From Elysia chlorotica (Eukaryota > Mollusca > Gastropoda > Plakobranchidae): a DNA stretch of 64,000 bases. The position numbers and the translations under genes are program-made. Below, in pieces: positions 1-12,614 of this stretch. Position 1 is the first letter of the stretch; every line of letters begins with the position of its first letter. Under the pieces are notes generated by a model that had not been told where the DNA came from, did not search any database, and was given only the letters and a program-made list of their open reading frames with translations. The stretch spans positions 178,524 through 242,523 of the forward strand of contig RQTK01000314.1 in assembly GCA_003991915.1 (NCBI GenBank). Reading direction: 5' to 3'.

Positions 1-1504
1 TCAAGCAACTCTTATAGTGCCTGTTGTCATTCTTTAAAAACCTAATCAGACAGACAAAAATATGCTCGATATGGTCTGAAAATCCATTTGGACTGAGATT
101 GTCGGATAATTTACATGTCTGTGATGAGAAAAAATGACAAAAACAAAAATCTGCCAAAAACACGGAATATCGAACTCTACATTTTGAACAATTGTTGGCA
201 GACGAGAAAAAATAGAAAAGGCCAAAGGGATTTCAGCTGTGTCTCCAACATTCTAATAGCAAAATGCATAAACAAAACGGAAAAAACAACAAAATAAACA
301 TCTTTTACTATGTTTTCCCCTACTCTCTTGGCTAAACTTATTTCACATGTGTTTAAACAAGGGAAATTACCAAATTCTTAATTGATATTTCATGGATTAT
401 GCCCCCTTCTTTTTTTTAAGTTTAATCTTGACTATGTTTGAACAAAAATATGTTTAAACCGAAACTGAGTTAGACCCCTAAAATGTCAGTTTAACTGTGT
501 TCCACTGTATAGGCAAAAAGGACTACAATTAGTTTTTTATCTTTTATTTTTCCTTTCATGGATTGCCATATCATTCAGTCCAGTTGACTTTGTTATGGCC
601 AGGCACACAGGCTAGTCTGGATTTGAACCCTCCGTTTTGTGACTTGATTCATACCATTAAGATTAAATACAACTCCCATCAAGTCATTCTCAGGGTTGAT
701 TTCCTAGTTCATCAACATACAAATACAAAGAAACAAGGCTTGTTCCTAAAGAAGTAAGAGAAAGAAAGCTAGATCTAATCAACGATAAACGCATAGAAAG
801 ACTGCACCTTTATGCTTGCATGGTCTCCCACAGTGGGACATTTTAAAATATTCTGGGTCAGGTATCCCCCAGTTATAGATAGAATAAGTAAGACTCCACT
901 AAAGTGGTCCAAAATAGAACTTCCTGCTGAAGGGAAATCTCCAGGCCATATCTGGTTGGACTAAACATTGGCCAGGTGTGTTCTAAGCCGACAAATCTCG
1001 CCAGGTTACACAGTGGGTTGTGTTAAGCTTTCGATCCGATTTGGCCGACGTTTACACGAAAGAATTAAGCCACAGGCTGTTTAGTTTTGTAAAATTTTGA
1101 AAAATTTTAAGTCACAAAACTTACTCGGAAGAGCTGGATATGTGTTACTCTACTGTGTGTGTGTGTAGCAACCAAAGACAAAACAGAAACATGTAAGTGC
1201 TTGTTAAAAGTTCAAAACATGGTAGCTCCAGTGTTGACTCTCAGTGACTAGTTCATTGAAAACCTTGAGTAGTTAAATATGTGGTGTCGCTCAACAAACA
1301 AAATTGCGTGCCTTCCACCTAACTCAGTAATATCAAACAAACAATGAGAACAAGATGGAAAAAGGGGTTGGACAGTGGGGCAAAATGCCTTGGGCAAAAC
1401 TGAGAAAGTTTTGAGACACTGAAAACAAAACCGAAAAAACTGTAACCAGCATGACATGAGATAATGAGATAAGCATGGTCCACTCTCCTGCCAAATCGAC
1501 TCAC
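1..1504. other. Caprin intron 8 (continues off the window)
   Basis: Begins at the GT donor after the exon ending at 1505 (minus strand). I see no coding exon or full mobile element here; a short SINE-like patch (about 600-640, with tttgaaccctcc) is the only recognisable item. Confidence 0.5.
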
Positions 1505-2089
1505 TTGATGCAGTCCAGACTGCGCGAAGGACTGGGAGCCGAAGTCCTGGGACTGAACCGGCGGCGTCTGCTGAGCAGCTTGCTGTCCAGCCGTGGTCAG
1601 ATCTGGTTGCTGCGCCTGCTGCTGACTGCCGCTCGACTCGTAGTTCTGCGACATGAACTGAAGGGTTGAGGAGCCCTCGGGCTGAGCTGCAATCACAGCA
1701 GGATCGGCTGACAGGGGAAGAAAAGTGGACACTAACATTATAGTGCATGTACCCCCTGCCTCCACCCACCCACCTCGACACCCCACCTACACTGTATTGT
1801 TTACAAATAGAAACACAACAGTAAAAAGAACAAACCTAGTAGCCGTAAGTAAAAAGTCCTATAGCTTAAAAGTAAGCTTTCTCATTTGCAAATTCTATAT
1901 TCTTACAAGTTGTAACCTGCAGTGACTTTGTATTTACGACCCTAGATCTCTAATGTCCTAAAAAATGTAATTGATAAAGCAAAAAAGAATATCGGGCAGC
2001 AAGTATTTTAGGTCTGTACGTTTAAAACAGTTATTGAGCTCTTCCAGTTCAAGCTGCATGTTCATCAATCAGATCTGATGATGTTGTTC

Positions 2090-2169
<80 letters not shown>

Positions 2170-5100
2170 AGAGTAGTAGTATATTCTCTCAGAAACTAAG
2201 ACCTGGTCTTGGAGAGAGTAGGCAGCTCACCTCCAACCTCCGGCATGATGTACGACGTCTGGATGAACTGGAAAGGCCTGTTGTTGGTGAACGACTGGAA
2301 GTCTGGCACCTGCTGGGACTGAGGTGCCGAGGCTGCTGAGTGGCTCTGGTGGAATTGAGCCTGGGGCTCTGGATCCACCTGGTATGCAGTGCTGCTTGGT
2401 CCAAAGAAAGCGTCCTGCTCAGTGGTGTTCGGGTGCTGCCAAAGAGAAGAAAACCGTCAGCTAGTACCGCAAACGCCTTGGATATGTCTACAGGGCTCAA
2501 GATGATCAAACACTAAAACAAATGGATCTGAAGTGAAATTACAGTTAAAACAAGTTCATATTCATTAGCAAATTCAACGCCTGCTTTCTGCCTACATTGA
2601 TGTCCTGCTCTGATGTTTTCCTTCCATTCTGCTTAGTCAAGATGATAAATTATCTACTGGCATAAATATAAAGACACACAAATAGATATGTTGTTTCTAG
2701 GCTGCCATTATGCACCAATCTATCTTTCAAAATGGACTGATTATCAATATTAAAAAAGGTAAGGTCAATAAAACTTACCTGTGATGGAATATCCTGTTGA
2801 GATTGTGTGACCTCCGCGGCGCCAATGGTCAGGTCAATGGGCTGCTGTTCATTTGTTGTAGTCTCCTGTTGTTGTTGCGACTGCTCTACTGCGTCCTCTT
2901 CCTGGTCAGCCTCGGAGGGGGCGGCCTCCGTCATCGACGCTGGGGCGTCTTCCTCGACAGTCTCATCGTCCTCGTCGTCAGCACCACCAGCCTCCTCTGC
3001 TCAGAACAGAAAACATGCTGAAACCCTTACCAAATGATCATTGTTAAGTTGCCGTTCAAGTTTTAAATAACTTTAAAATCCCGCAGACATAGCATGTTGC
3101 ACATCCTTTTTCATACTCAAAGTTATTTTTTGAAAGGGATCAAATTAAAGATGAGTAGATCAGTGAATTTGCAACTGATTTCTTTGCCTCTATTTTCGTA
3201 ACAGCTGTAGACTATAGGGTTCTCATTTTCTCAGGCTCATCTACACAATTAAAACCAAGCTTTTCTACGATTGAAGCCCAGATGGGGCATTTCTCAATGC
3301 TCGGTTTGTCACATGGTGACATCTGAGGTACTATTGCAATTGATACAAAATCACACATTACTTGATGAATGACTGAACTAAGTTCTTTACCCAAATTTAT
3401 GCATTTTAAGTGAAAGTAAAAAAGGAAATCTGATTAGAGAATTGATCTAGGCGGTCTGTTTGTTTTATTACTCGACGCCCATTGTCAGCTCTACATAGGC
3501 TATGTTGTTTACAGGCCACAAGACTGACGATTTTACTTGCAGCAGACAAGGGAGACCTGGACACATGTCTCAGCTGGTCAATAAAACTGATACCGATCAA
3601 AAAAGTGTGGGGCGAAATCGAACAAATAAATTTTGTGACAAATTATGGGATTCGAACTGTGGACTTTCACAAATCTGGTCACTTCATATCTTACTTCATA
3701 TATAATCACTGTGGACTCCTCGCACAACTCCGAACAGTTTCACAAAAAAATAAAAATAAAACTGAACATAGTAATTTTTGGACTTGGCTGAGGTCTTGCT
3801 GGGGCAGACAATCACTTGGACAATAGATGGACCACGACTTAGCACAGATAAGCAACACAGACAAAATGCATACCCTCAGCAGGATCTGCCTCAGAGACGA
3901 CCTTCTCGAAGTAGCCACAGCCGCTGATTAACGTGATGAGTTCTTTTATCTCCTTGTAGGTTGTGCCCACTACCTGCCTGTCCTTGCCATCCAGGATGGC
4001 CACGAGATGCTCTGCTGCCGTGGTCAGACGCTGGGAGTAGCCGCTCTCCTCCCGTGACGGGGAGATGGCCTGGTACAGCTCGTCCAGTTGGTTCAAATTG
4101 TCTTCGGAAAGAACCTAAACATAGAAATTTGACATAAGATTCACTTAGAAATATGATACCGCAGGACATGCTTCCTGGAAATCAAAATCAGATTTTTTAA
4201 TAAATTATCTGAAAGTGGTTAAATTGAAATTTAAATTTAAATTCTTTATTCAGTATAAAGGCTATTGGCCCATATTACAATGAATCAAAACGTGTAACAT
4301 ATTTTGCGTCAACTTCCATTGATGGCTATTTCATAAATACAAGTAGCATACATTAAATTTTTTTAATGCATAACTTACATTTAAAGGGATTTCTCAACAA
4401 ATATCTTTTCAATAGATGCATATTCTTGGAACATAGAAGGTAAATAGATCTTAAAGCTTTTAACGAATGACAGTGGAATAAAAAATGGATTTCATCATCG
4501 AATGCCTTGGATGTACATCGAGAGCAAATACTTTCTGATAACTTAATTCTACACATAATTATTGTTACTGAAAGGCACAGTTTTTTTCATTCCGCAAGAA
4601 TACACATTCGTCAGCTTTGGTGTCGATATTAGTAAGATGGGATTAAAATATCTTTTTAACAAAAACACTCACTCCACCACCTTTGCACAAATATCTCTTA
4701 GATGAATATACATTGTACAGAGGGAAGGCTTTTGCCATGACATTATCAGGACAACTGTTTACCTCCCTTATCGCAAACATCCCATTTCAAATTTTAAGTG
4801 GCTAAAGCGTTCTTATGTGGTAAAAAATTGTTTTATTTTTCTTACAAAAGGAAAACATCAACACTGCTTAGTGTAAAAAAACAAAGGTAGATTACCACAA
4901 AAAAGGTGTTTTTTTCTTCCTTTAATAATGAGTTCTTGCAAAGTCTAAGGTAAAGTTTGGTCAACGATTAATAGCTTGACACTTGCTACGAAAAGACAAG
5001 ATAAGATCTGAGTTTGAGAGAGAACCTACCACGGCACCGTGCTTGCCAGTCTTGAAGTCCTCGCGAACCTTGTCACCCCCCAGCAGGTCCAGCATGGACT

Positions 5101-8100
5101 GCAGCTGTAGGATCTCGCTCACGCGCTTAATCTCCTGAGTCTGGCGCTCCGCTTTCTCACGTTTCGCTTGTTTCTTCGCCATCTTCTCGTGCTGAAAGGG
5201 CGACATAACACACACAGTAAAAAAAAAAACATTAAAAAAAACTAAAGGACGAGGTTTGAGCACTATAACACAGTAAAAATTATATTTATGTTTTTTTATG
5301 TCAACTGGTAAATTTATTTTTACTGAACTCTTTGAGTAAAGCAACTAAGCAGGCCTCTATAAAGAATGTAATATTCAACATCATACCATATGAAATTATT
5401 TTTTTACTGAAAGTCCCACAATTTTTTGAAAATTGGCCTCACTACTTGCAAAGTTAAAATCATACACATGATACAGTATAAATGGCTATTTTGTTTTATA
5501 TTTACTAAAAGTGCAAAATGGGTTTTTCTCTCTCCACATAGTAAGGTGCTTTTTAAAAAATACTTTTAATCTCTCCCAAACCTGTTTCTTTTGTACATTT
5601 TTCGGATTTCATATAAAAAGGAAGGGAGAGATAGACAGATGAAGGAATAAATATCGAGAGAGGAAGAGTAGTTGTAGTTGAGTTGGTTTAACGTCCAACG
5701 TCAGCACTATATAGGCTATATTGTGGACGGATCCCAAGTTTCCGTAAGTCCATGCACGGTGACACGGAGATTAACAAACCTTGACAAAACTTGGACAAAC
5801 AATTTTTTTTAAACAGAATTCTGTAAATTTAAAAATGTAACGTGCGGGTCATGAGCTTTCTGAACTGCAAACAGAGGCAGATATTGAGGGGGTAAAAATT
5901 GACGATCGCGCTGCTATGCTGAATATCTTCACAGTTTGAAAAATCGGTACATTTCTGTGGAAATCGGGATAGACGACGAAAATTGGTATGATCAACTCCA
6001 TACAAGTAGGCAGGTCTGTTCAAGTGTGATAAATATTTATCAGGCAAATAAAACAAAAGACCTGTGGATTGTAAATAAAAAAAAAGAAGAAGATAACTTT
6101 AACCGATGTTACCTCTGTGTAGATTTGTTGGAATTGCTTATGCAACTCTCGAGCGAATTCCAGATCATGTGTGACTTGCTCATATTGATGCAAAGAAACC
6201 TGAAAAGGAATCACAAATTGCAATCAGATTGTTCAATAATTACTTAAACTACTTTAATATCAGCTATCTATCCAATTAAAGAAAGGATAAGATAAACCTT
6301 TATAAAGTTTATTATCCATTAAAGAAATTTGCCCTGTCCACGATCATGATTTGAATCAAATTAACATCATTACATGAGTTGTTTTTTTTCAACATTTTTA
6401 ATTTACGTGCATGTGTAAGACATACATACTAAGAAAAATACATGTCTTCCTCTACAAATACACCTATGCACACAGAGACACACAGTGCCTTTAGTATGGC
6501 GATTCTATGGCAACCTGATAGTATTTGAGGCTAGGACAAACGGTGTTTGTATCTTACTATTTTGCACTTATCAGATTGTTCAATAATTACTTAAACTACT
6601 TTAATATCAGCTATCTATCCAATTAAAGAAAGGATAAGATAAACCTTTATAAAGTTTATTATCCATTAAAGAAATTTGCCCTGTCCACGATCATGATTTG
6701 AATCAAATTAACATCATTACATGAGTTGTTTTTTTTCAACATTTTTAATTTACGTGCATGTGTAAGACATACATACTAAGAAAAATACATGTCTTCCTCT
6801 ACAAATACACCTATGCACACAGAGACACACAGTGCCTTTAGTATGGCAATTCTATGACAACCTGATAGTATTTGAGGCTAGGACAAACGGTGTTTGTATG
6901 TTACTATTTTGCACTTTTTTTTTGTATTAAACTATTAATATATGAAATCTTCTTGTCATTTTTTGCATATCCATTGCTCAGAAGGTAAGTTTCTGTCTCA
7001 TGTTACATTTTGCTTTTTTTTAATTACTTGTAAAACACATGTATATCTTTGAAAAGAGTTGGTTCTCAGCCAATAATTTTGGAACCTTTATTTCTTATTT
7101 TGTCTTCTCTACAACAGTACAAGCATGGGTGTTTTATAACATGTGATACCAAAAGATATCACAATTTAGACACGAGAGACATTCCTTGATAATGAATTTA
7201 CAATGATAACAATCAATAGTAAGACAATTATATAGTCAACCTAAACATCAGCTCTCCTCCTTATCATGTTCTAGACCAAAAACAAATACAAGACAAATGG
7301 GTTAATTAAAATAATCACAATCTACAAACCCAAAGCATGAGAGAGTTGCTGTGTTCTTAAACTGAAGCAATTTATTTTTGTAATGAATCATTCCTGTGAG
7401 TGACACATTAAGTAGGCCAAATGATATATTATTAATACCTTTTGTCTTACAGCAGTTGAAATGCAACTCATGAATGCAGTACTTCTAAATTGACTGGACC
7501 CTGTTGAAGTTACTGCTTAAAGCTGTGTCACCAATACTGAACATTTTCTTGCTTCTTTTTATCATGATTCAGAGTTGAAGTAATTGAAACCTAGGCTGCA
7601 TATAATGCTCAGTCTGGACTTTCTGTGAAACATTTTTAATTGCTCACACATTTCAAACATAGATAATACTGATCTGTATTTAAAACATGAGAATATACCT
7701 CTTGCTCTTTTTCAAGTTTTGTTCCTTTCTTGGCCTTCTCTTGATTCTGCTCAATCCTCGTCTAAATGAGAAAAAAATAATTGAGAACAAATTAAATGGC
7801 TTTGAAAAGTACAAAAAGTCTTTTGGGTCCATGTTTGTTTGTTTATAATATGAATATGGCCCTGGTCATCATAAGAAATCAGGAACAACAAAAATATGCA
7901 ATAAAAGAATCTTTCAAAGGGAAAGTTATATGCAAAAATGAACAAAAGCACTGAGCGAATGATAAATCAGAAGTGAAGCATTTTTGCACTTTAATTTCTT
8001 GGCGAAAATTTTTATTTAACCTTACTAAGACATAAAATTGTGAATGTGTCTACAACAGTCCTTATTAGGCACATGTCAACACAAGATCCAAGTAGTTAAT

Positions 8101-9083
8101 TATTTCCCAAATAAAGGGACTGATTATTGTCTTTTTTTTCTTTTCTTTTCTTAAACTTGGGAGAGTATAAAGCTCAAAATGGTGCATTAAATTTTGCAAG
8201 GTTACTACTAATTAGTTTAAAACTTTAAAGGCTACATTTTTTTAGAGTAAACAAAGCTTATATAAATTTAAATTGTATTTTAAAGGATATTTATACAACT
8301 ACTTTTCCTGTCTATAACATCTCCAGGCTATTGTTTTAACTATTTATTTTATCAACGAAGTGATAAGAGAGGAACACTGTTACTTGGAGAAAAGGAAAAA
8401 TTATAGGCCTAGAGAACAAGAGACATAAGAGGAGCCTAAATGAAAGAGTGATAAATATGGATAAATGGGGTAGTGGGGGTGGGGGAGAGAGAGCAGCAGC
8501 AAGGCTAACGTTTGACAATTTATAATAATGCTGCCACAGTCGTTTCAGTGTGGAGATACCATGACTCCTGCCTCAGCCAGTCACATTATACTGATGACCC
8601 AACCAGAAGAGAATGAAATTGGACAAAGACTGTTACCCGGAAAATTAGATCTAGATTTACTTAGAAAATCTAGAATCTAGATCTAGTAAAAATGGAAACA
8701 CTTAGCCCTCTAGTCTAAGTGTGCAAAGCCATCATTAATAGATCACACTGACTATGATAAACTTATAAGCCAACGTTGGCATACAAGTCCAGTCTAAACT
8801 ATAAACTAAAAAAAAGAGTCCGGGAAAGCATGCTATCATTATATCTAGATCTAGATTTATAAATACTCTACTTCCAGGTCTTTGTGACTAATGCAATACC
8901 TATATCTATAGACCTGATAGAATCTACTACAGGGTGTAATATGTTTACATTACTGACCTTCCGCTTCTCCAAGTTCCTCACTTTCTTTTCCAAACAATTG
9001 ATACATTGTTTGGTGGCATCGGCCCCTATCTCAGGGGAAACCTTCGGCTCCACTTTTACGGTTGTGGTTGTTGGCATTTTCAT
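1505..9083 (-). CDS. Caprin-family RNA-granule protein, 5' part (8 exons)
   Basis: Exons, 5' to 3': 9083-8958, 7761-7699, 6199-6113, 5191-5030, 4114-3874, 2996-2779, 2435-2231, 1707-1505. All have GT/AG borders and phases join, giving 435 codons with no stop. The start is the ATG at 9083; an in-frame ATG at 9107 is also possible. Residues 33-42 (EKKVRNLEKR) and the run VTHDLEFARELHKQF match the Caprin-1 coiled-coil/dimerisation region, and the exon 5 stretch VVGTTYKEIKELI matches the conserved Caprin segment before the acidic region. Exon 6 is acidic then Gln-rich. PFQFIQTS (about residues 353-360) corresponds to the FIQ motif through which vertebrate Caprin-1 binds G3BP. Known family role: RNA binding, stress and neuronal granules, translational control in the cytoplasm. 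The RGG-rich C-terminus lies beyond position 1. The first exon is duplicated upstream (12489-12614). Confidence 0.93.
2091..2168. repeat. (AGT)n microsatellite
   Basis: About 26 uninterrupted AGT units followed by a short imperfect tail, within the Caprin intron between exons 7 and 8, about 60 bp from exon 7. Confidence 0.95.
5676..5740 (-). mobile_element. SINE fragment (3' end)
   Basis: Carries gttgagttggtttaacgtcc and ataggctatattgtggacgg, the 3'-terminal part (reverse strand) of the SINE family seen in fuller form at 17028, 48563 and 50021. The tRNA-related head is absent. Confidence 0.75.
6224..6916. repeat. 347-bp tandem duplication in Caprin intron 2
   Basis: The segment starting tcagattgttcaataatt at 6224 recurs at 6571 and runs nearly identically to about 6916. 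Only a few substitutions (for example gcgattctatgg versus gcaattctatga) separate the copies, so the duplication is recent or is an unresolved assembly repeat. Copy 1 starts 25 bp from the splice acceptor of exon 3. Confidence 0.9.
8522..8635 (-). mobile_element. SINE fragment (middle part)
   Basis: Contains ataccatgactcctgcctca and cagtcacattatactgat, matching the central part of the SINE family in reverse orientation; both ends are missing. Within Caprin intron 1. Confidence 0.7.
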
Positions 9084-9137
9084 TGAAAAAGCTGTGTAAC
9101 TAACCAAAAAATCAGTCGTTTTCGAGTAGATAGAGTG

Positions 9138-9270
9138 TTTATGGCGACCGCCACAGATACTCTATGAGTCTGTCTCGCGGCCGCCAGATGGGCTCTGAGT
9201 TGCGCTGGGCGATGAGTCAGTGTGGCGTGCTACCCCAAGTTGCGCAGCGCCGCAGACACGTGAAATTGTA
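9138..9270 (-). promoter_or_regulatory. CpG-rich 5' flank / probable Caprin promoter, copy A
   Basis: Just upstream of Caprin exon 1, base composition shifts sharply to GC with many CpGs (for example cgcggccgcc). It contains TGAGTCA (AP-1-like) and CACGTG (E-box). No TATA box stands out. The same segment occurs inverted at about 12946-13077 next to the second exon 1 copy. Promoter function is inferred from composition and position. Confidence 0.5.
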
Positions 9271-9609
9271 AGATCAAACGACCTAAAACATTATAGCAGC
9301 TTAATCTACTATTTAAAACTAAAATTTGAGCGATGCTGAAAACAAATTTCTTCTCACACATTTCATTATTGCATTTTATTGCCCTAAATAGCACAATAAA
9401 TACATTTATCATAATAACAAAAATATTGAAATGGGTTAGTGATATAAATTTGGTCTTAAAACACCATTATATCGGAGAAAAGTAAATTTTGGCGTCTTTT
9501 GTTCCACCACCTTTTAGCCGACCCAGTTGTTATTTTATAGAAATCTCTCAGTTGGTATTCTTGTTCATGTTCACTTTGTTATGTCGCTGATTCTTACACA
9601 GCTTTTTCA

Positions 9610-9648
9610 ATGAAAATGCCAACAACCACAACCGTAAAAGTGGAGCCC
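9610..9648 (+). pseudogene. Truncated copy of Caprin exon 1 (copy C)
   Basis: Plus-strand ATG at 9610 starts MKMPTTTTVKVEP, identical to the first 13 residues of Caprin, then sequence identity ends at ggagcc. It points away from the gene and has no splice donor, so it is a broken fragment. With exon 1 proper (9083 downward) it forms an inverted pair flanking the 5' flank. Confidence 0.88.
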
Positions 9649-10128
9649 CGGCATGTTAAATTTTAGAGCCAACGTCCGATGTTCCGTTGAAGAAATACAT
9701 AGGCCTAGTGCAACACGCTATTTCTTCTCTTAGTTTTTTTTTAAACAACAAATGCTTTACTCTTGTTAGGGACATACACTACTTCAGTGTTGTTGTTTTT
9801 TCTAGGGTGCACTAAATAGATTTGGTGATTTAGTTCACCTTCCTTCTTTATGCGTGTGTGAAAATAATAAATAATTTTTTTTTTTAAATTTCAGTACTTT
9901 GAGGCTGTCCCTGAACGTTTTATATTATAATATTCTATTTAAAAATTTACTTTAACGTTGGCACTTGAGAGCGGCAATTATAACAAGTATATCACCGCAG
10001 ACTTACCCTGTTACTTAAAAACAACTAAAATTTGCCAAGAAGTATGACTCAACTGTATTATGAGCGAAATTTAATTGTGGAAGATCTAGATCAAGATTTA
10101 GATTAGATCTATTACGATGGCAGGTGGT

Positions 10129-11128
10129 AAAAAGAGATGTCGTTTAACACGATCCAGATAGTTAACGACAACACTCAATCCAAATCAAGTCCCCTCAACC
10201 ACACAATCACAAACATCACTTGATCAACCATAGTATACTAACGTCTCGAGAGCTATTACAACAATTAGTTGTTTTTTAACTGATTCTTTGTAGAGAGTCC
10301 ATGCGTCACCGTATGGTAGTCAGGAATAACATAAATGTTTATTGGCTCTTCGTTTTAGATTTGTTGAAATAAAAAGAGATGTCGTTTAACACGATCCAGA
10401 TAGTTAACGACAACACTCAATCCAAATCAAGTCCCCTCAACCACACAATCACAAACATCACTTGATCAACCATATATATCTATGCCTTTTGATACTGATC
10501 GAAATCTAGATCTAGATGGACGATAAACGAGAAAACAGATATAGATCTAGATCTCCACAACGTAGGCCTAGCTTTAGATCTGCTACACCACCACAAGAAG
10601 CAGATAGACCCACACGGATTAGATCTACATCACCACTAACGTCTCCACCTTACATCAGTCAGGCAGCTTCTACGCTTACACCATCAACTGGCCCAACCAT
10701 GACAATATCAATACTGTTGCGCACAATATTGGGTGAATGACAAAGACATACCAATATTGTGACGCAAAATTATGGTCCACAGAAACATCCTCACTATGTA
10801 ACATGTCAAGACTTGGCAGTGACAGAGATGGTTATAATATTTGGCCTCTCAATCATTTCTTGACTTTCTTCACACCTCACAACTTGTCAGATCAAGGTTA
10901 TTGTGCTAATCGGAGTTGGCGTGCCATATGTCTCCATGTCAAACGATGTCATTCTGTTTTTGTAACTTCTTGCTATCCGTCGTAATAGTATACTAACGTC
11001 TCGAGAGCTATTACAACAATGTAGTTTGTTTTTTTAACTGATTCTTTGTAGAGAGTCCATGCGTCACCGTATGGTAGTCAGGAATACACATAAATGTTTA
11101 TTGCTCTTCGTTTTAGATTTGTTGAAAT
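10129..11128 (-). mobile_element. 1.0-kb element with split direct repeats (DIRS/Ngaro-like, non-autonomous)
   Basis: Order on the plus strand: X1 10129-10231 (103 bp), Y1 10232-10370 (139 bp), X2 10371-10473, unique core 10474-10986, Y2 10987-11128. X1/X2 and Y1/Y2 are near-identical direct repeats and X1-Y1-X2 abut without spacers. Read on the minus strand this is A1-core-B1-A2-B2, the split direct repeat layout known for Ngaro-type tyrosine-recombinase retrotransposons. The core lacks reverse transcriptase or recombinase; it holds a plus-strand ORF (10516-10740, 74 aa) with an Arg/Ser-rich start (RYRSRSPQRRPSFRS), of unknown meaning. Assignment to DIRS-like elements is inferred from architecture; a coding DIRS relic exists at 24998-26995. 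Confidence 0.65.
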
Positions 11129-11249
11129 TTCTCTTTACATGAATACATGTAAGTCCTTTAATTTCATAAACGTTATTATACTTGTGCTTTTCTGGTCTCT
11201 ATTTTTAGTGGTTTTGCCATAACGGATTATTGAGATATTTGAAATGCTG

Positions 11250-12330
11250 AACCTGTGCAGATAGTTAACCTTCTATTACAAGTTTAATTTGGACATCATT
11301 CTGTTTACTAACAACATTGCTTTCGTTTTGCTCACGTTCACGTCAAACCATTTTTGTTTACCATTACTCTTTACAGCATCAAACATTATTTAAAGATCTT
11401 CCTTGGTGTTTGCTATCAGGATGGTGTCGTCGACGTATAGAATATAATCTATATTTGTTCTATTGATGTCTTAATTGGTTATGGTCTTGGAATATTGTAC
11501 TCTGTGTATTATATTAATTGAAGACCTTTGGAGATAACGCACACCCATGTCTTACGTTACGTCGGATTTTTGCTGGATCGGATAGTTCGTCGACTTTTAT
11601 GGCAATTTTTTTCATTCCAATATAACTATGTGATGATTCTTATATCTTTTTTGGTCTAGTCCTGTCCTCGCAAAAGCTTTTATCATTTCAGCATGTTTTA
11701 CCCAATCGAAATCACAGTCTTGCACTTTTATTGGTTTCTGAGCTAAAATATTTATTGCAACAGAAAATAACTTCTCTTATTCTTTTGTTGGCGGGGAATC
11801 CAAATTGTTGAATTCCATTTTGTTGGTTTAGCTTGTTCTTTATACTTCCAAACATGATGGTGAGGAAGATTTTCGAGTGATGATACCTAAACATTATTGT
11901 CCTGTGTCCTGAGCATTCTTTGGCCGTTGATTGTTTGAGAGTTTCGGTAAAGATCGAGTTCCGGAAATGATTTGGTAAGTGGCCGCTGTCATAAATTCCA
12001 TTGTAGAATTCTGTGTTTCTTCCACCATACTCTTTAAGATCGTTTGTCCCTCCAGATTAGACGCACCGGTTTTATAGGTTTTGATTCTCAAACAGTTCGA
12101 ACATGTATTCCTTCAACATTTCATTTATTTCCTCTGAATCGAATATGGCTTTGCCTTCTTTACTCAAAACGTACTTTCCTTTCAGGCACTCTTCTTTTGC
12201 CTTCATTTCTCATCAAACTGTTTAATTCTTTGTTTTATGCTTGCTCGTTTTTTATTTTGGTTTTCTTGAGTTTTCTTATGGTTTGTAAGATTTCTCCTGT
12301 TATCCACTATTTTTAATTCTTCCTGATTTT
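11250..12330 (-). mobile_element. Decayed non-LTR retrotransposon reverse transcriptase (RTE/jockey-like)
   Basis: The reverse strand encodes, in broken frames, NIDYILYVDDTILIANTKE (YVDD catalytic box at 11426-11437), a piece resembling CALSPKVFN, and upstream FLTIMFGSIKNKLNQQNG and QQFGFPANKRIREVIFC, which match conserved RT blocks 'IM..SIK.KL....G..QFGFR...GTREAIF'. Multiple stops and frameshifts: a dead copy. It sits between the two Caprin exon 1 copies. Confidence 0.8.
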
Positions 12331-12341
12331 CCTCACAATTA

Positions 12342-12467
12342 CTTCCAAGTCCATGTGCCATTCTTTCTTTCAATGCCTTCCAAGTCCATGTGCCATACTT
12401 TCTTTCAATGCCTTCCAAGTCCATGTGCCATACTTTCTTTCAATGCCTTCCAAGTGCATGTGCCATG
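12342..12467. repeat. 35-bp tandem repeat (about 3.5 copies)
   Basis: Unit cttccaagtccatgtgccat + actttctttcaatgc starts at 12342, 12377, 12412 and 12447. It joins the RTE relic to the duplicated Caprin exon 1. Confidence 0.9.
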
Positions 12468-12488
12468 TAATATGTTTACATTACTGAC

Positions 12489-12614
12489 CTTCCGCTTCTC
12501 CAAGTTCCTCACTTTCTTTTCCAAACAATTGATACATTGTTTGGTGGCATCGGCCCCTATCTCAGGGGAAACCTTCGGCTCCACTTTTACGGTTGTGGTT
12601 GTTGGCATTTTCAT
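12489..12614 (-). pseudogene. Duplicate Caprin exon 1 (copy B), apparently intact
   Basis: The minus strand repeats exon 1 exactly at protein level: ATG at 12614, 42 codons, then the same GTCAGT donor. Identity with the main copy extends about 30 bp past the donor and about 15 bp upstream of the ATG, then diverges: here the 5' flank continues directly as repeat arm 2. It lies about 3.5 kb upstream of copy A on the same strand with the same phase, so splicing to exon 2 would give the same protein. Whether it is used, is a dead duplicate or an assembly duplicate cannot be told. Confidence 0.8.

Larger units (their letters stand above)
9138..9648. repeat. Inverted repeat arm 1 (5' flank plus partial exon 1)
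   Basis: This 511-bp stretch is the reverse complement of 12577-13077 with only a few differences. It holds the CpG-rich flank and, at its far end, a plus-strand copy of the beginning of Caprin exon 1. The arms are separated by about 2.9 kb. Confidence 0.9.

Noticed and set aside
1319..1786. Long minus-strand frame continuing past Caprin exon 8
   Set aside because: Only 1707-1505 is the exon; the rest is intron read-through beyond the acceptor and the GTGAGT donor.
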